Below the pieces are notes generated by a model, which ran no database searches, was not told the DNA's origin, and saw nothing but the letters and a program-made list of their open reading frames with translations. From Bacillus sp. J37 (GTDB taxonomy: Bacteria; Bacillota; Bacilli; Bacillales; Bacillaceae): DNA of 64,000 bases. Positions 43,896 to 52,435 of the stretch are shown in pieces. Each line of letters starts with the position of its first letter. Positions within the stretch are counted from its first letter, which is position 1. A program made the position numbers and the translations under genes. The stretch covers positions 1-64,000 of the forward strand of contig NZ_JAEK01000005.1 in NCBI RefSeq assembly GCF_000518865.1, written 5' to 3'.

Positions 43896-44969
43896 CTAAA
43901 TTTCCCAATCTAAAATGACTTCACGCCCGGTTTTGGATGATTCATAGATCGCATCTAAAATAAGATTGTTCGTTAACCCTGACATTACAGAGGTAATCGG
44001 TTGTTTTTCCTCAAGAATACACTCAATAAAATGTTTGCTTAATTGAATGCGTTCATCTTCTTCAAGATCCTTTGGAGCAAGCTCGAGATCAATAGCGCGA
44101 TCGAACTGTTCAGTCAATATCTTTGCTGAATTCCCATCAAGAGATGCACCGCCTTCAGATCCCATTAAGTGAATAAAAGGATTATTGCTGGTAGCCATAT
44201 GTACAGCCCAGCTTACTTCCAGGGAAAGTGTTGATCCATCCTCCATTTTGATTAAAGCGGTAGCCAGATCTTCAACATCATATTGTCCCTTCCAATTTGG
44301 AGTTCCCCAGGTACCTATTCCTTTCTTTCTTGGTCCGAATTCAGCATAGGTAGAGCCGTAAACGGAAATCGGTTTAGGATTACCCATTAAATATAGCCCT
44401 AAATCTAACATATGAACACCGATATCAATTAATGGCCCCCCACCAGCTTCTGATTTGGTCGTAAACCAGCTTCCCCAACCCGGGATTCCTTTTCTACGAA
44501 ACCAGCCTGTTTTGGCATGATAAATCTTTCCTAACGAGCCCTTTTCTACCTGTTCTTTAATTTGCTGTATTTGCCATTGCCATCTCATTTGATGTGCAAC
44601 CATGACGATCTTTCCTGAATCTCGTTGTGCTCTTACAATTTCTTTTGCTGCTTCGCTGTTGATTCCCATCGGTTTTTCTATTAACACATGCTTCCCTGCT
44701 TTTAACGCCTGTAATGCTAGTGGAGCATGCCATTTATTAGGTACACCAATAATTACAGCATCTATGTTGGAATCATGAATTAATTCCTCTGCACTATTAA
44801 ACACTTGATGTACTTTAAATTCATTTGCCCTTTGTTCTGCCAGTGGAAGATAAGCATCAGTGATCCCTTGCAGAACGATTGAATCTGTTAATTGTGAAAA
44901 TGTACTTAAATGAACATTTCCGATTGCCCCTGCACCTATGATACCTAATCTGATTTTTTGACTTTTCAT
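43896..44969 (-). CDS. Gfo/Idh/MocA-family oxidoreductase
   Basis: 357 residues. The NAD(P)-binding IGIIGAGAIGNVHLSTF-type motif (LGIIGAGAIGNVH) is at the N-terminus, the catalytic EKPMGINSEAA is near 97, and GGGPLIDIGVHMLDLGLYL near 180 is the dimer/active-site helix with its Asp and His. It would oxidise or reduce a sugar or inositol. A cre-like box lies about 45 bases before the start. The isomerase gene downstream and the divergent AraC gene suggest one sugar-use locus. Confidence 0.85.
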   Translation of the reverse strand: MKSQKIRLGIIGAGAIGNVHLSTFSQLTDSIVLQGITDAYLPLAEQRANEFKVHQVFNSAEELIHDSNIDAVIIGVPNKWHAPLALQALKAGKHVLIEKPMGINSEAAKEIVRAQRDSGKIVMVAHQMRWQWQIQQIKEQVEKGSLGKIYHAKTGWFRRKGIPGWGSWFTTKSEAGGGPLIDIGVHMLDLGLYLMGNPKPISVYGSTYAEFGPRKKGIGTWGTPNWKGQYDVEDLATALIKMEDGSTLSLEVSWAVHMATSNNPFIHLMGSEGGASLDGNSAKILTEQFDRAIDLELAPKDLEEDERIQLSKHFIECILEEKQPITSVMSGLTNNLILDAIYESSKTGREVILDWEI

Positions 44970-45011
44970 CGTAAAAAACCTCCTTACTCATAATTCCTTT
45001 TTATCAATGTA

Positions 45012-45025
45012 AAAAAACGCTTACA
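45012..45025. promoter_or_regulatory. cre-like box between the oxidoreductase and AraC genes
   Basis: aaaaaacgcttaca fits 12 of 14 cre positions; it lies between two divergent genes. Confidence 0.35.
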
Positions 45026-45110
45026 GATATGGTAAAATATAATGTATAAAAAAGCAGATCAGTTTTTCATCTGTTTATCTCATTTTTTCTGATAGGAGGA
45101 AACGGTTAAT

Positions 45111-45986
45111 ATGACCACTTTTCCCATGTATTTATCTGAATATCCTAATATGAACACATCATTTCCGTTTCATCTATCAATTCATAGAATTAAAGATCAG
45201 TTTCCTCCACACCGTCATGATTATCTTGAATTCTCATTAGTTATTGAAGGATTCGGGACTGAGATGATCAACGGAAAAAACCATAAGATGGAGCCCGGTA
45301 CCTTCACGTTTATTCTCCCTTACCAAATACATAAAATATCTGCAGATAAAGATTCAACATTGGTTTTATATAATTGTATGTTTGATTTGGCATTACTTCA
45401 TCATTTAGGATTACAAGACGCATTAATTAATACAGAAGATCTTTTTTTAGATCCGTTTATCAAGATAGATGCTCAAGATTTCCTGAAAATGAGGAACATC
45501 TTAGTAGAAATGCTTGAAGAATACACACAAACTAAACCGTATAAAGACATTTTAATAAAAGCTAAGCTTGCTGAAATTATGGTCATATTTGAACGATTGA
45601 GACGTACGCAAAATTCCTCTGCAGCCACTAGTAAAAAGGCAACAAAAAAAGGAATCATTTGGGATGTTATTCAATACATTCATATACATTATCAAGATGA
45701 TATCACTTTATCCAATTTAGCAATTAAATTTCATGTGAGTGTTCCATATTTAAGCGAACTTTTTAAAGAACATGTAGGTCAAAACTTTGTTCATTTCTTA
45801 CACGAAGTTAGAATTCGTCATGCATGCAGCCTATTAACATCAACAACCATTCCTGTTACAGATATAGCATTAGAGGTAGGATATCGTTCATTCCAGACAT
45901 TTTCACGTGTTTTTCGTGATCAAAAAAAGGTTTCACCAACAGCTTATCGTAAACAAAATCTACAACATAGAAGCATAGAAATGTAA
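45111..45986 (+). CDS. AraC-family regulator with cupin domain
   Basis: 291 residues. The cupin sensor (PPHRHDYLEFSLVIEGFG, GTFTFILPYQIHKI) is followed by a linker and two helix-turn-helix motifs: ITLSNLAIKFHVSVPYLSELFKEHVG and VTDIALEVGYRSFQTFSRVFRDQKKVSPTAYRK. GGAGG stands ten bases before the ATG. It is transcribed away from the Gfo/Idh/MocA-isomerase operon, which it likely controls. It is similar in plan to, but clearly distinct from, the regulator at 40100. Confidence 0.87.
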   Translation: MTTFPMYLSEYPNMNTSFPFHLSIHRIKDQFPPHRHDYLEFSLVIEGFGTEMINGKNHKMEPGTFTFILPYQIHKISADKDSTLVLYNCMFDLALLHHLGLQDALINTEDLFLDPFIKIDAQDFLKMRNILVEMLEEYTQTKPYKDILIKAKLAEIMVIFERLRRTQNSSAATSKKATKKGIIWDVIQYIHIHYQDDITLSNLAIKFHVSVPYLSELFKEHVGQNFVHFLHEVRIRHACSLLTSTTIPVTDIALEVGYRSFQTFSRVFRDQKKVSPTAYRKQNLQHRSIEM

Positions 45987-46052
45987 ACAAGTTGCCAATA
46001 CACCTTTTGGGAATAAACTACATCATCCAAAAACTACAAATCTATAAAAAAA

Positions 46053-46088
46053 TGAAAGCACCTTTGTTTAGAGTGCTTTCATTTTTTT
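46053..46088. terminator. bidirectional terminator
   Basis: tgaaagcac / gtgctttca hairpin followed by seven T (plus strand); A-rich on the left, so usable by both converging genes. Confidence 0.8.
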
Positions 46089-46093
46089 ATAGA

Positions 46094-46846
46094 TTAATTT
46101 ACTTTTGAGAGTAGATCTTTTAAATAATTAATGCTTATTTCCACACTTTCAAGTGGTGAACGTTTACATTTATCTTGTTCGACAACCATCCATTCAACTT
46201 TCGCTTCATCAAGAGTATGTATGATAGCTTCAAGATTAACCCCACCAGTTCCTAATTCTGCAAAAGTTTTATCAGAATCAGTTGTCATATCCTTTAAATG
46301 GATCAATGGCATACGTCCAGTATATTTTTTCATCCAATTTACCGGATCTTCACCAGCTAGTGTTAACCAATATACATCTAATTCAGCCTTAACATACTCC
46401 GGATTCGTCTCATCAAATAATCTTTCAAGATGTGAGCGGCCTTCTCTTTTTTCTAATTCAAAATCATGATTGTGATAGCTTAGTGCGATTCCTTCTTCAG
46501 AACAACGTTCTCCGACTTTATTTAAAGTTTGCGCAAGTTGATCATATTCATCTCTTCGATCCTCAACTAAGTATGGACACACAATATTTTTACAATTAAG
46601 CGTTTTCAAATACGCTAATTCATCCTCTAAATGTTGTTCCATTCTTTCTAATGACACATGACTGCTTACAGCAACTAATCCAAGGTTATCCAGCGTTTGT
46701 TTTAATTCACTAGCTTCCTTGCCATAATATCCAGCCAATTCAACTCCATTAAACCCTAGTGCAGCCACTTTTTCTAATGTGCCATAAAAATCCTGCTCAC
46801 ACTCATCTCTTAGTGTGAATAATTGAACAGCTATTAATTTTCCCAT
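46094..46846 (-). CDS. sugar phosphate isomerase/epimerase (TIM barrel)
   Basis: 250 residues: AVQLFTLRDECEQDFYGTLEKVA at the start, LGFNGVELAGYYG, LSYHNHDFELEK (His/Glu metal-binding region), VKAELDVYWLTLAGEDP, PLIHLKDMT and WMVVEQDKCKRSP (final Glu). These place it with small IolE/xylose-isomerase-like TIM-barrel enzymes often found beside Gfo/Idh/MocA oxidoreductases, as here. It is only distantly related to the isomerase at 42976. A single gene, facing the AraC gene. Confidence 0.83.
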   Translation of the reverse strand: MGKLIAVQLFTLRDECEQDFYGTLEKVAALGFNGVELAGYYGKEASELKQTLDNLGLVAVSSHVSLERMEQHLEDELAYLKTLNCKNIVCPYLVEDRRDEYDQLAQTLNKVGERCSEEGIALSYHNHDFELEKREGRSHLERLFDETNPEYVKAELDVYWLTLAGEDPVNWMKKYTGRMPLIHLKDMTTDSDKTFAELGTGGVNLEAIIHTLDEAKVEWMVVEQDKCKRSPLESVEISINYLKDLLSKVN

Positions 46847-47040
46847 TATTTTTTCTTCCCTTCATGCTAGTCTCATTTTTATCATAACAGAACTACTTAA
46901 TAAAAACATATAAAAAATATCAAATCAAATTTTTTGTATTTTTTATATCAACTCAATACATTTAATCCCATAATGTAACATCTAAAATAAAATTTCCTCA
47001 CAGAATGTATTCAATCCATTATTAACCATATAAACAATTC

Positions 47041-47069
47041 TTTACATTTATAAAAAAATTGACTACACT
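47041..47069 (+). promoter_or_regulatory. sigma-A promoter of the structured small RNA
   Basis: TTTACA at 47041-47046, exact 17-base spacer, TACACT at 47064-47069. The start would be near 47076, the first base of the closing stem. Confidence 0.6.
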
Positions 47070-47075
47070 AACAAT

Positions 47076-47176
47076 ATCCCTTCCGAAACATTCGCTTGTT
47101 GCGGGACACTTAACCAATGTACGGATCGGAAGGGATTAGAGGAGGTTAAACATATGTTTAACCTCCTCTTTTTTCA
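47076..47176 (+). ncRNA. candidate structured small RNA of about 100 nt
   Basis: The predicted transcript begins with atcccttccg (47076-47085), which pairs perfectly with cggaagggat (47127-47136) to close a domain of about 60 nt that also has an inner acatt/aatgt stem. It ends with a perfect 15-base-pair palindrome (47139-47168) followed by six T, a strong terminator. Promoter, closed domain and terminator in order suggest an independent RNA, or a terminated leader of the small gene at 47326. I cannot match it to a named RNA family. Confidence 0.65.
47139..47175 (+). terminator. intrinsic terminator of the candidate small RNA
   Basis: 15-base-pair perfect inverted repeat with gaggagg at its outer edge, then tttttt. 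Confidence 0.85.
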
Positions 47177-47325
47177 GGAATATGCTGATACGCATTTGTT
47201 TGTTTAATAATGGCAAATTTTCAGGAAAATTAGTGCGTATTAAAACGTTTTCTGCTATTATTAGAATATATATTTACTTTTAAATAGCCAACTTATGATT
47301 GGTGTCTTCTTTGGGAGGAGCTATT

Positions 47326-47532
47326 ATGTCACGTACATATGAATTTCTATACTTACCAACAGATGTTGGGACAATTCGACTTGATATTTTTTATAAACAT
47401 TCCATGTTTCACGTTCAAGCTGAATTGAATGATTTGATGACTTCTTCTTATGATCGAAAAAAAGTGGAAGCTGTTAAGAAATCATTACTCCTCTTAGCAA
47501 AAGAGCATCATGCTTTTGGCCATCATGAGTAG
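47326..47532 (+). CDS. small protein of unknown function
   Basis: 68 residues from the ATG at 47326, with GGGAGGAGC about six bases upstream (an in-frame ATG at 47299 lies before that site). Sequence MSRTYEFLYLPTDVGTIRLDIFYK, then a Lys-rich helix and a His-rich end. No signal or membrane segment. A terminator follows about 40 bases on. I do not recognise the family. Confidence 0.6.
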   Translation: MSRTYEFLYLPTDVGTIRLDIFYKHSMFHVQAELNDLMTSSYDRKKVEAVKKSLLLLAKEHHAFGHHE

Positions 47533-47573
47533 GTCAAACGAAATATATTGAAATTAAATAACAAATAATTATA

Positions 47574-47616
47574 GGCAGTAATGCAATAAGTATTATTAAT
47601 TGCATTAACTGCTTCT
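47574..47616 (+). terminator. terminator after the 68-residue gene
   Basis: gcagtaatgcaat / attgcattaactgc imperfect stem followed by cttctttt. Confidence 0.65.
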
Positions 47617-47654
47617 TTTAATCCTTTATATGATTAGGACAAGAGGTGAATAAA

Positions 47655-48080
47655 TTGTTAGCAGGTTGGTTCCTTTGGTTTATCTTGTTTTGGGTTGTAT
47701 TTCTTGTGTCTATGCTTGCTATTGGCGGCTACTTCATGTTCCGGAAATTTTTACAAAGATTACCTAAAGAAGATGGAAAATCGGATTTGGATTGGCAAGA
47801 CTACTATTTAGAAAAGACAAGACATATGTGGAATGATGATGAAAAAAATTTGCTAGAAGAGTTGGTAGAACCAGTACCTGAGCTGTTTCGAGATGTTGCA
47901 AGAGCTAAAATCGCAGGAAAAGTTGGTCAATTAGCCTTAAAAGAGCAAGCATCATCAATCAATTTAGATTTAATCATAAGAGGTTATATTATGGCAACTC
48001 CTAAACGTGATCATAAATTTCTTATGAAAAGACTTACTGAAAAACAAATTGACTACTCTGAATATAAAGCACTTTTTTAA
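47655..48080 (+). CDS. yneK: YneK-like membrane-anchored protein (DUF2621 type)
   Basis: 141 residues from the TTG at 47655 (GAGGTGA about five bases upstream; a GTG at 47646 overlaps that site). The N-terminus is one membrane segment (GWFLWFILFWVVFLVSMLAIGGYFM), then FRKFLQRLPKEDGKSDLDWQDYY and an acidic cytoplasmic part. The position next to ccdC and the sequence match B. subtilis YneK, of unknown function. It is divergent from the small upstream genes' terminator and faces ccdC. Confidence 0.8.
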   Translation: MLAGWFLWFILFWVVFLVSMLAIGGYFMFRKFLQRLPKEDGKSDLDWQDYYLEKTRHMWNDDEKNLLEELVEPVPELFRDVARAKIAGKVGQLALKEQASSINLDLIIRGYIMATPKRDHKFLMKRLTEKQIDYSEYKALF

Positions 48081-48110
48081 TGACTAAATCGCGAAGTCCT
48101 GCCACCAAAA

Positions 48111-48144
48111 AAGATCCGAAATCTAATGATTTCGGATCTTTTTA
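48111..48144. terminator. bidirectional terminator
   Basis: aagatccgaaat / atttcggatctt hairpin flanked by A-run and T-run. Confidence 0.85.
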
Positions 48145-48164
48145 ATGTAATTCAGCATGATAAA

Positions 48165-48653
48165 TTATTTATGATTATTCGATAAATGATGTTCTTTCTG
48201 GACACGTAAAAAAGCACGATACATAGCAATTCGCCATGGAACAATCATTCCAAAAGCTAAAATCCAAAACATCCCACTTAGTTCCCCTACATCAATTGTC
48301 GTACTCAAAAAGGACTTCATGATGATTCGGATAATTAATAAACCTATTAATATGAAAGCAAATGCCTTAGATCGTTTTAAATAAATGTTATTATCTCTAA
48401 TTTCAAAATTTGAAGTTTTAATTAAAAAAATAGAAAAAAACATTCCTACAAATAAAGCCTCAAAAAATTCCGCTGCTGTTACGCGAAAGAATGGATGAAT
48501 AAACATCAACGCACCTGTACTCATAAAGATCGGTGGCAAGATAATCTTTTTAGCTGATGCAGGTTTTTTAGCAGATTTAAAACGAATGAATAATACAAAT
48601 AAGGCCATTGCCACAGCAATGAACGATGAAACAACCGTTAACAATAATATCAA
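48165..48653 (-). CDS. ccdC: CcdC-family membrane protein (YneJ)
   Basis: 162 residues with four hydrophobic segments (VSSFIAVAMALFVLF, LPPIFMSTGALMFIHP, AFAFILIGLLIIRIIM, GMFWILAFGMIVPWRIAMY). The MFIHPFFRVTAAEF and FEIRDNNIYLKRSKAFAFIL motifs and its place downstream of ccdA and yneI match B. subtilis YneJ/CcdC. The role is unclear; it is not needed for cytochrome c maturation in B. subtilis as far as I recall. Confidence 0.82.
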   Translation of the reverse strand: MILLLTVVSSFIAVAMALFVLFIRFKSAKKPASAKKIILPPIFMSTGALMFIHPFFRVTAAEFFEALFVGMFFSIFLIKTSNFEIRDNNIYLKRSKAFAFILIGLLIIRIIMKSFLSTTIDVGELSGMFWILAFGMIVPWRIAMYRAFLRVQKEHHLSNNHK

Positions 48654-48801
48654 TCCTTTACTAGTTAACTCTACATGTACTAGTATAAACGAATTTCTAA
48701 AGGATACCTAGAAAATCTCTAATAAAAATAACATATCACACAGAATAGAAAATTCTCCTAATAGATCTGTTCAGACTCTAAGTGGTAAAACAGTTAAAGA
48801 T

Positions 48802-48840
48802 AAAAACCATTTAAGATATAGATATCCTAAATGGTTTTTA
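48802..48840 (-). terminator. terminator after yneI
   Basis: Minus strand aaaaccatttaggatat / atatcttaaatggttttt with a T-run. Confidence 0.75.
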
Positions 48841-48845
48841 ATCTA

Positions 48846-49205
48846 TTACCCTAATACTCGATCAATCGCTTCTAGTACACGATTTTCATCAAACGGTTTT
48901 ACAATAAAATCTTTAGCTCCTGCTTCAATTGCTTCAACAACCATTTTTTGTTGTCCCATAGCAGAGCACATAATAATTTTTGCATCTGAATATTGCTGTT
49001 TGATTTCTTTTAGAGCTTCAATTCCATTTTTCTCTGGCATTGTAATATCTAAAGTAACCAAATCCGGCTTTTCCTTTTCAAAAAGTTCAACAGCCTGAAT
49101 CCCATTTTCAGCTTCTCCTACAATTACATGGTTTGCCTTTTTCAATATATTTGACAAAGTCATTCTCATAAACTTGGCATCATCAACAATTAAAATTCTA
49201 GCCAT
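48846..49205 (-). CDS. yneI: single-domain response regulator, CheY-like (YneI/CcdB)
   Basis: 119 residues from the ATG at 49205 with GAGGAGG eight bases upstream. A receiver domain alone: ARILIVDDAKFMR (acidic pair), LVTLDITMPEKNG (phosphorylation Asp near 54), MCSAMGQQ (Ser/Thr switch) and DFIVKPFDENR (Lys). It is very like CheY of Bacillus, but its position between ccdA and ccdC is that of YneI (CcdB). There is no output domain and no histidine kinase in view. Confidence 0.85.
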   Translation of the reverse strand: MARILIVDDAKFMRMTLSNILKKANHVIVGEAENGIQAVELFEKEKPDLVTLDITMPEKNGIEALKEIKQQYSDAKIIMCSAMGQQKMVVEAIEAGAKDFIVKPFDENRVLEAIDRVLG

Positions 49206-49494
49206 GCCTAGCTCCTCCTCATACATGATGAGAAAAACCCAGCTGATCGTCTATATATTTACCAGACGAAAGCCACAGTTTTTCTTATACTATCAGATAA
49301 GATGTAAAATTCTGATAATATAAAAGAAAGATTGAACCCACAATCTCTCTTAATAGAAGGCGATTGACATTTGACTTAATTGGAGGCTATCTCATTTCTT
49401 TTAACCTTCAATGCAATATCTATCACACATATGACCATTATATCAAATTTGTGTCTTAAATATAGTAAAAATGTCACTAAAATAGAGCAAAAGA

Positions 49495-50202
49495 TTAAAA
49501 ACCAGTGAATCCCCCAAAAATCCTTGTTAAGAAAATAATAATAGATGTCATTATGTCAAAAAATAACAGAATTCCCATAAAAATCATGAGATATCCTCCT
49601 ATTTTCATTATTGCCATGTTATGCTTTTTAATCCAACCAAGCTTCCCGATAAAAAAGGATAATACAAGAAATGGAACTGCAAATCCTAGTATATAGGCAA
49701 TCATATAAAGCATTGCGGACCCAGGATTTGTTGCTGCCAACCAAATTACCGCAGAGAGGATTGGTCCCGTGCATGGTGTCCAGCCTGCTGCAAAAGCCAT
49801 GCCAATAAAGAATGTGCCTATATAGCCTGTAGGACGATTTTTAAATTCAAACCGGTGCTCTTTCATTAAAAATTTAGGGTTAAAAACTCCAACTATCATG
49901 AGTCCAAATACGATAATTAACAAAGCTCCAATTTGTCTTATTAAATCTTGATAATTTTGAAAAAGTTCTCCTATAAAAGACGTGCCAAACCCAAGTGCAA
50001 TAAAGATTGAAGAAAACCCTAATAAAAAGAAGACTGTATGTAATAAACTTCTTTTCTGTAATAATGCATTTTCAGATTTTAGCTCACCAACAGATACTCC
50101 TGTTATATACGATAAAAATGCCGGGTATAGTGGTAAACAGCATGGAGAAATAAAAGATAAAAAACCTGCTCCAAAAGCTAAAAATATATTCACATCTGTC
50201 AT
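49495..50202 (-). CDS. ccdA: cytochrome c biogenesis protein CcdA
   Basis: 235 residues with six membrane segments. The two redox cysteines are in [17 protein letters not shown] near 19-35 and [13 protein letters not shown] near 125. CcdA carries reducing power from cytoplasmic thioredoxin across the membrane, for haem attachment to cytochrome c and for the spore-cortex thiol protein StoA. GGAGG lies 11 bases before the ATG. Gene order with yneI and ccdC matches B. subtilis. Confidence 0.92.
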   Translation of the reverse strand: MTDVNIFLAFGAGFLSFISPCCLPLYPAFLSYITGVSVGELKSENALLQKRSLLHTVFFLLGFSSIFIALGFGTSFIGELFQNYQDLIRQIGALLIIVFGLMIVGVFNPKFLMKEHRFEFKNRPTGYIGTFFIGMAFAAGWTPCTGPILSAVIWLAATNPGSAMLYMIAYILGFAVPFLVLSFFIGKLGWIKKHNMAIMKIGGYLMIFMGILLFFDIMTSIIIFLTRIFGGFTGF

Positions 50203-50425
50203 ATTACTCCTCCTAAAGAGAATGTCTTCTCTATTCTAGCAAAAGTTATATTATTTTAAATGTTTCTTTATGTGACATTTTTATGTCAATTTCATATCTT
50301 ATGGCAAATTTTCCTTTTCATTCCACCTTTCAACCATTTATAATAGAATCATTGCTGTTTATATCACATGTTTGAAAATGATATAATTGAAATAGCTAAT
50401 CTATGCAAAGAAAGGACAAGTTCTC

Positions 50426-50602
50426 GTGTCTAAACAAGAAATGCTTCAAATGATTGAAAAGAAACGAGCCGAGCTAATTGACATTGTCCTACAAAATGGG
50501 CTGAATTCTAACATATCAATTAAATATAGCCAAGAGCTTGATGTATTATTAACACAATATATAAAAGAAGATTTACCTCATAAAAAGCAGGTTTGTTCAT
50601 AA
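50426..50602 (+). CDS. Spo0E-like aspartyl-phosphate phosphatase (YnzD type)
   Basis: 58 residues from a GTG start at 50426 (AAAGGA upstream). The core SIKYSQELDVLLTQY contains the SQELD signature of Spo0E-family phosphatases, in which these residues attack the phospho-Asp of Spo0A. Such proteins delay entry into sporulation. Position upstream of and divergent from ccdA matches ynzD in B. subtilis. A strong terminator follows ten bases after the stop. Confidence 0.8.
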   Translation: MSKQEMLQMIEKKRAELIDIVLQNGLNSNISIKYSQELDVLLTQYIKEDLPHKKQVCS

Positions 50603-50612
50603 ATCAAAATGA

Positions 50613-50639
50613 AAAAGCACATTAAACGTGCTTTTTTTA
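50613..50639 (+). terminator. terminator after the Spo0E-like gene
   Basis: aaaagcac / gtgctttt hairpin followed by a T-run. Confidence 0.85.
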
Positions 50640-50669
50640 TTGCTCAGGAAACTATAAAATTCTTTAAAC

Positions 50670-50880
50670 TGTGGATAAGTGTGCGGCATCCAGCCCAGAA
50701 CCCACAGGATGTACAAGTGCTGTCATGGAGATAGACGTCGCGTATTTAGAGTGCCAGCGCCTATCCACTTAGGGTAAAGCCACAAATGAATTGAAGAAGA
50801 AGGACATATTCTATTCATTTGCGTCTTATTTGCCCAAGGCTAATCAAGGCGCTTGAGCTTTTGTTCTATTAACCAATACC
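50670..50880. repeat. structured, GC-richer intergenic repeat-like element
   Basis: Two long-range pairings are visible. One joins gtggata near 50672 with tatccac near 50763, enclosing a catcc/ggatg hairpin. The other joins cagcgcct (about 50755) with aaggcgctt (50846), enclosing gggtaaagccacaaatgaat paired with attcatttgcgtcttatttgccc. An element with agcgcct and aaggcgcttg(c/a)gctttt ends is repeated in many Bacillus and Geobacillus genomes; this looks like a diverged copy. The remainder of 50603-51017 holds no supported gene. Confidence 0.55.
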
Positions 50881-51017
50881 TTTAACCGTATCTTCAACAA
50901 ATTCCCCATTTTTAGTTTTTTAAATATTATTTTCCCATAAAAATGCGTCTTTAGATATGTATAATAACCACAATTTAGACATATAATCTAACAATCCATT
51001 AGGAAGGAGGAAAAACC

Positions 51018-51203
51018 ATGAATAGTCGGATTTTCTTATTCCTAGCAACAATTTTCAGTGGTTTTGCACTTATTCGAATTCCTTTAGCAGACACATTTCT
51101 AGCTAGTATCGAACCTGTTACAACGATAATTGGTGTATTGGCAATTCTTATATTCTCACTTGTACTTATTTATTATGGTATTAGAAATTTATTTAGTAAA
51201 TAG
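51018..51203 (+). CDS. small membrane protein of unknown function
   Basis: 61 residues with two hydrophobic segments (IFLFLATIFSGFALIRIPLA and TTIIGVLAILIFSLVLIYYG). AGGAAGGAGG lies seven bases before the ATG, and a perfect hairpin terminator follows, so it is probably a real single gene. No family recognised. Confidence 0.65.
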   Translation: MNSRIFLFLATIFSGFALIRIPLADTFLASIEPVTTIIGVLAILIFSLVLIYYGIRNLFSK

Positions 51204-51264
51204 AAGTATGGGAAAGTATTCCTTGAGTGCTTTCCCTTTATTACATACGTGCTAACTACTATAC

Positions 51265-51295
51265 AAAACCGCAATCATTTGATTGCGGTTTTGTT
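51265..51295 (+). terminator. terminator after the 61-residue membrane protein gene
   Basis: aaaaccgcaatca / tgattgcggtttt hairpin followed by a T-rich tract. Confidence 0.85.
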
Positions 51296-51400
51296 ATCTA
51301 TATCAATTTCCCTTTAACTTTTACAGAAATTCTAATAAGTGATTAATTAAACTAAAAATAAAATCTCAACTAGGCAGGATAATTAAAACTTCTAAATCAT

Positions 51401-51781
51401 TTATAACTTTGACACATACGTTGCTATTGCTCTTTGCACATCATAGATACTTTTGTCTTTTTTAAATTGTTTCGAAACTGGATTTGACGTACTTGATATC
51501 CAGATCTTTAACTCTGCATCTAAATCAAAGCTCCCAGCAGTCTCTACGCTAAAATGTGTAATACTCTTATAAGGAATAGAGTGATATTCAACTTTTTTAC
51601 CAGTAACTCCTTGCTTGTCAATTAGAATTAAACGAGTATTAGTGAAAACAATTAAATCACGGATTAATTTATAAGCTTTTTCAACTTTTTCACTTTCAAC
51701 AATTACTAACTCTAATTCTTTTTCCACTGATTTAATATCAACCTCTGAAACATTACCCATTAACCCATCTAAAATACCCAT
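51401..51781 (-). CDS. bacterial PH-domain protein
   Basis: 126 residues from the ATG at 51781 (GGAGG upstream at seven bases). The sequence fits a bacterial pleckstrin-homology-like fold: DLIVFTNTRLILIDKQGVTGKKVEYHSIPYKSITHFSVE, a run of beta strands, then a final helix (SIYDVQRAIATYVS). No signal peptide. Such proteins form rings or bind membrane-linked partners; the role here is unknown. Confidence 0.75.
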   Translation of the reverse strand: MGILDGLMGNVSEVDIKSVEKELELVIVESEKVEKAYKLIRDLIVFTNTRLILIDKQGVTGKKVEYHSIPYKSITHFSVETAGSFDLDAELKIWISSTSNPVSKQFKKDKSIYDVQRAIATYVSKL

Positions 51782-51884
51782 ATAAACCTCCAATATTAAA
51801 ATGATTAATTAATTTTCCCTTCTTTACATGGTTATTTTATTCCTAAGTATTATGTTTTAAGCCTTATACGGTAAATTCATTCAT

Positions 51885-52000
51885 ATTATTGTACTAGTTA
51901 GAAAATGAATGAATCAAAATAGTATTCATTTTAAAAAACTGGAACAATAAAAACCACCCTTTATTGGTATAGTTTCCAACAAAATAAGTGGTTTTGGATT
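51885..52000. repeat. inverted repeats in a gene-free stretch
   Basis: attcattcat / atgaatgaat (10 bp perfect, 19-base loop, about 51887-51916) is followed by aaaaccac / gtggtttt with an inner ttatt/aataa pair (about 51949-51996). Nothing else with coding support is seen between 51794 and 52130. Confidence 0.5.
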
Positions 52001-52130
52001 GGTCTAATGAAAAACAAAGCAAAAATAAGATCAAAATTTCAAAAAAAAATAATTATCCTTTTTTCATGAAAGAATACGCATAATATATATCAAAACAAGA
52101 ATATATTATCTTGTTATACCAACGTTTTTC

Positions 52131-52349
52131 TTATTTTTGCATTTTGTTCATTTGAGACATCATTTGATTGATTTTCTTTTGGGATGGTTTCATTCCCATT
52201 TGCATCATCATCATTTTTAGCATTTGTTCGTTAATTGGTGGATTTTTCTTCAGGTAATTCATCATATATTTACGCGCAATGAAAAATCCTAGTGCAACTC
52301 CAGCAAGTAGAGCTAGAATGCCTACTAGAATAACAACCCATAATTCCAT
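52131..52349 (-). CDS. yneF: YneF-like small membrane protein (UPF0154)
   Basis: 72 residues: one membrane segment at the N-terminus ([22 protein letters not shown]), then [39 protein letters not shown], the hallmark of the UPF0154 family. The gene lies just downstream of sirA as in B. subtilis. Function unknown. GGAGG precedes the ATG at nine bases. Confidence 0.88.
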   Translation of the reverse strand: MELWVVILVGILALLAGVALGFFIARKYMMNYLKKNPPINEQMLKMMMMQMGMKPSQKKINQMMSQMNKMQK

Positions 52350-52435
52350 TGGTTTTCCTCCTTCATGTTGTCTATCTTACAGTGTACTAAACCCATAGCA
52401 ATTATACAACATTTGAACTATAATTTCTCTATTTT

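Noticed and set aside
47154-47207. 17-codon ORF with GGAGG just upstream, inside the small-RNA terminator
   Set aside because: The ribosome-binding-like sequence is the terminator arm; translation from it would require read-through. Most likely chance.
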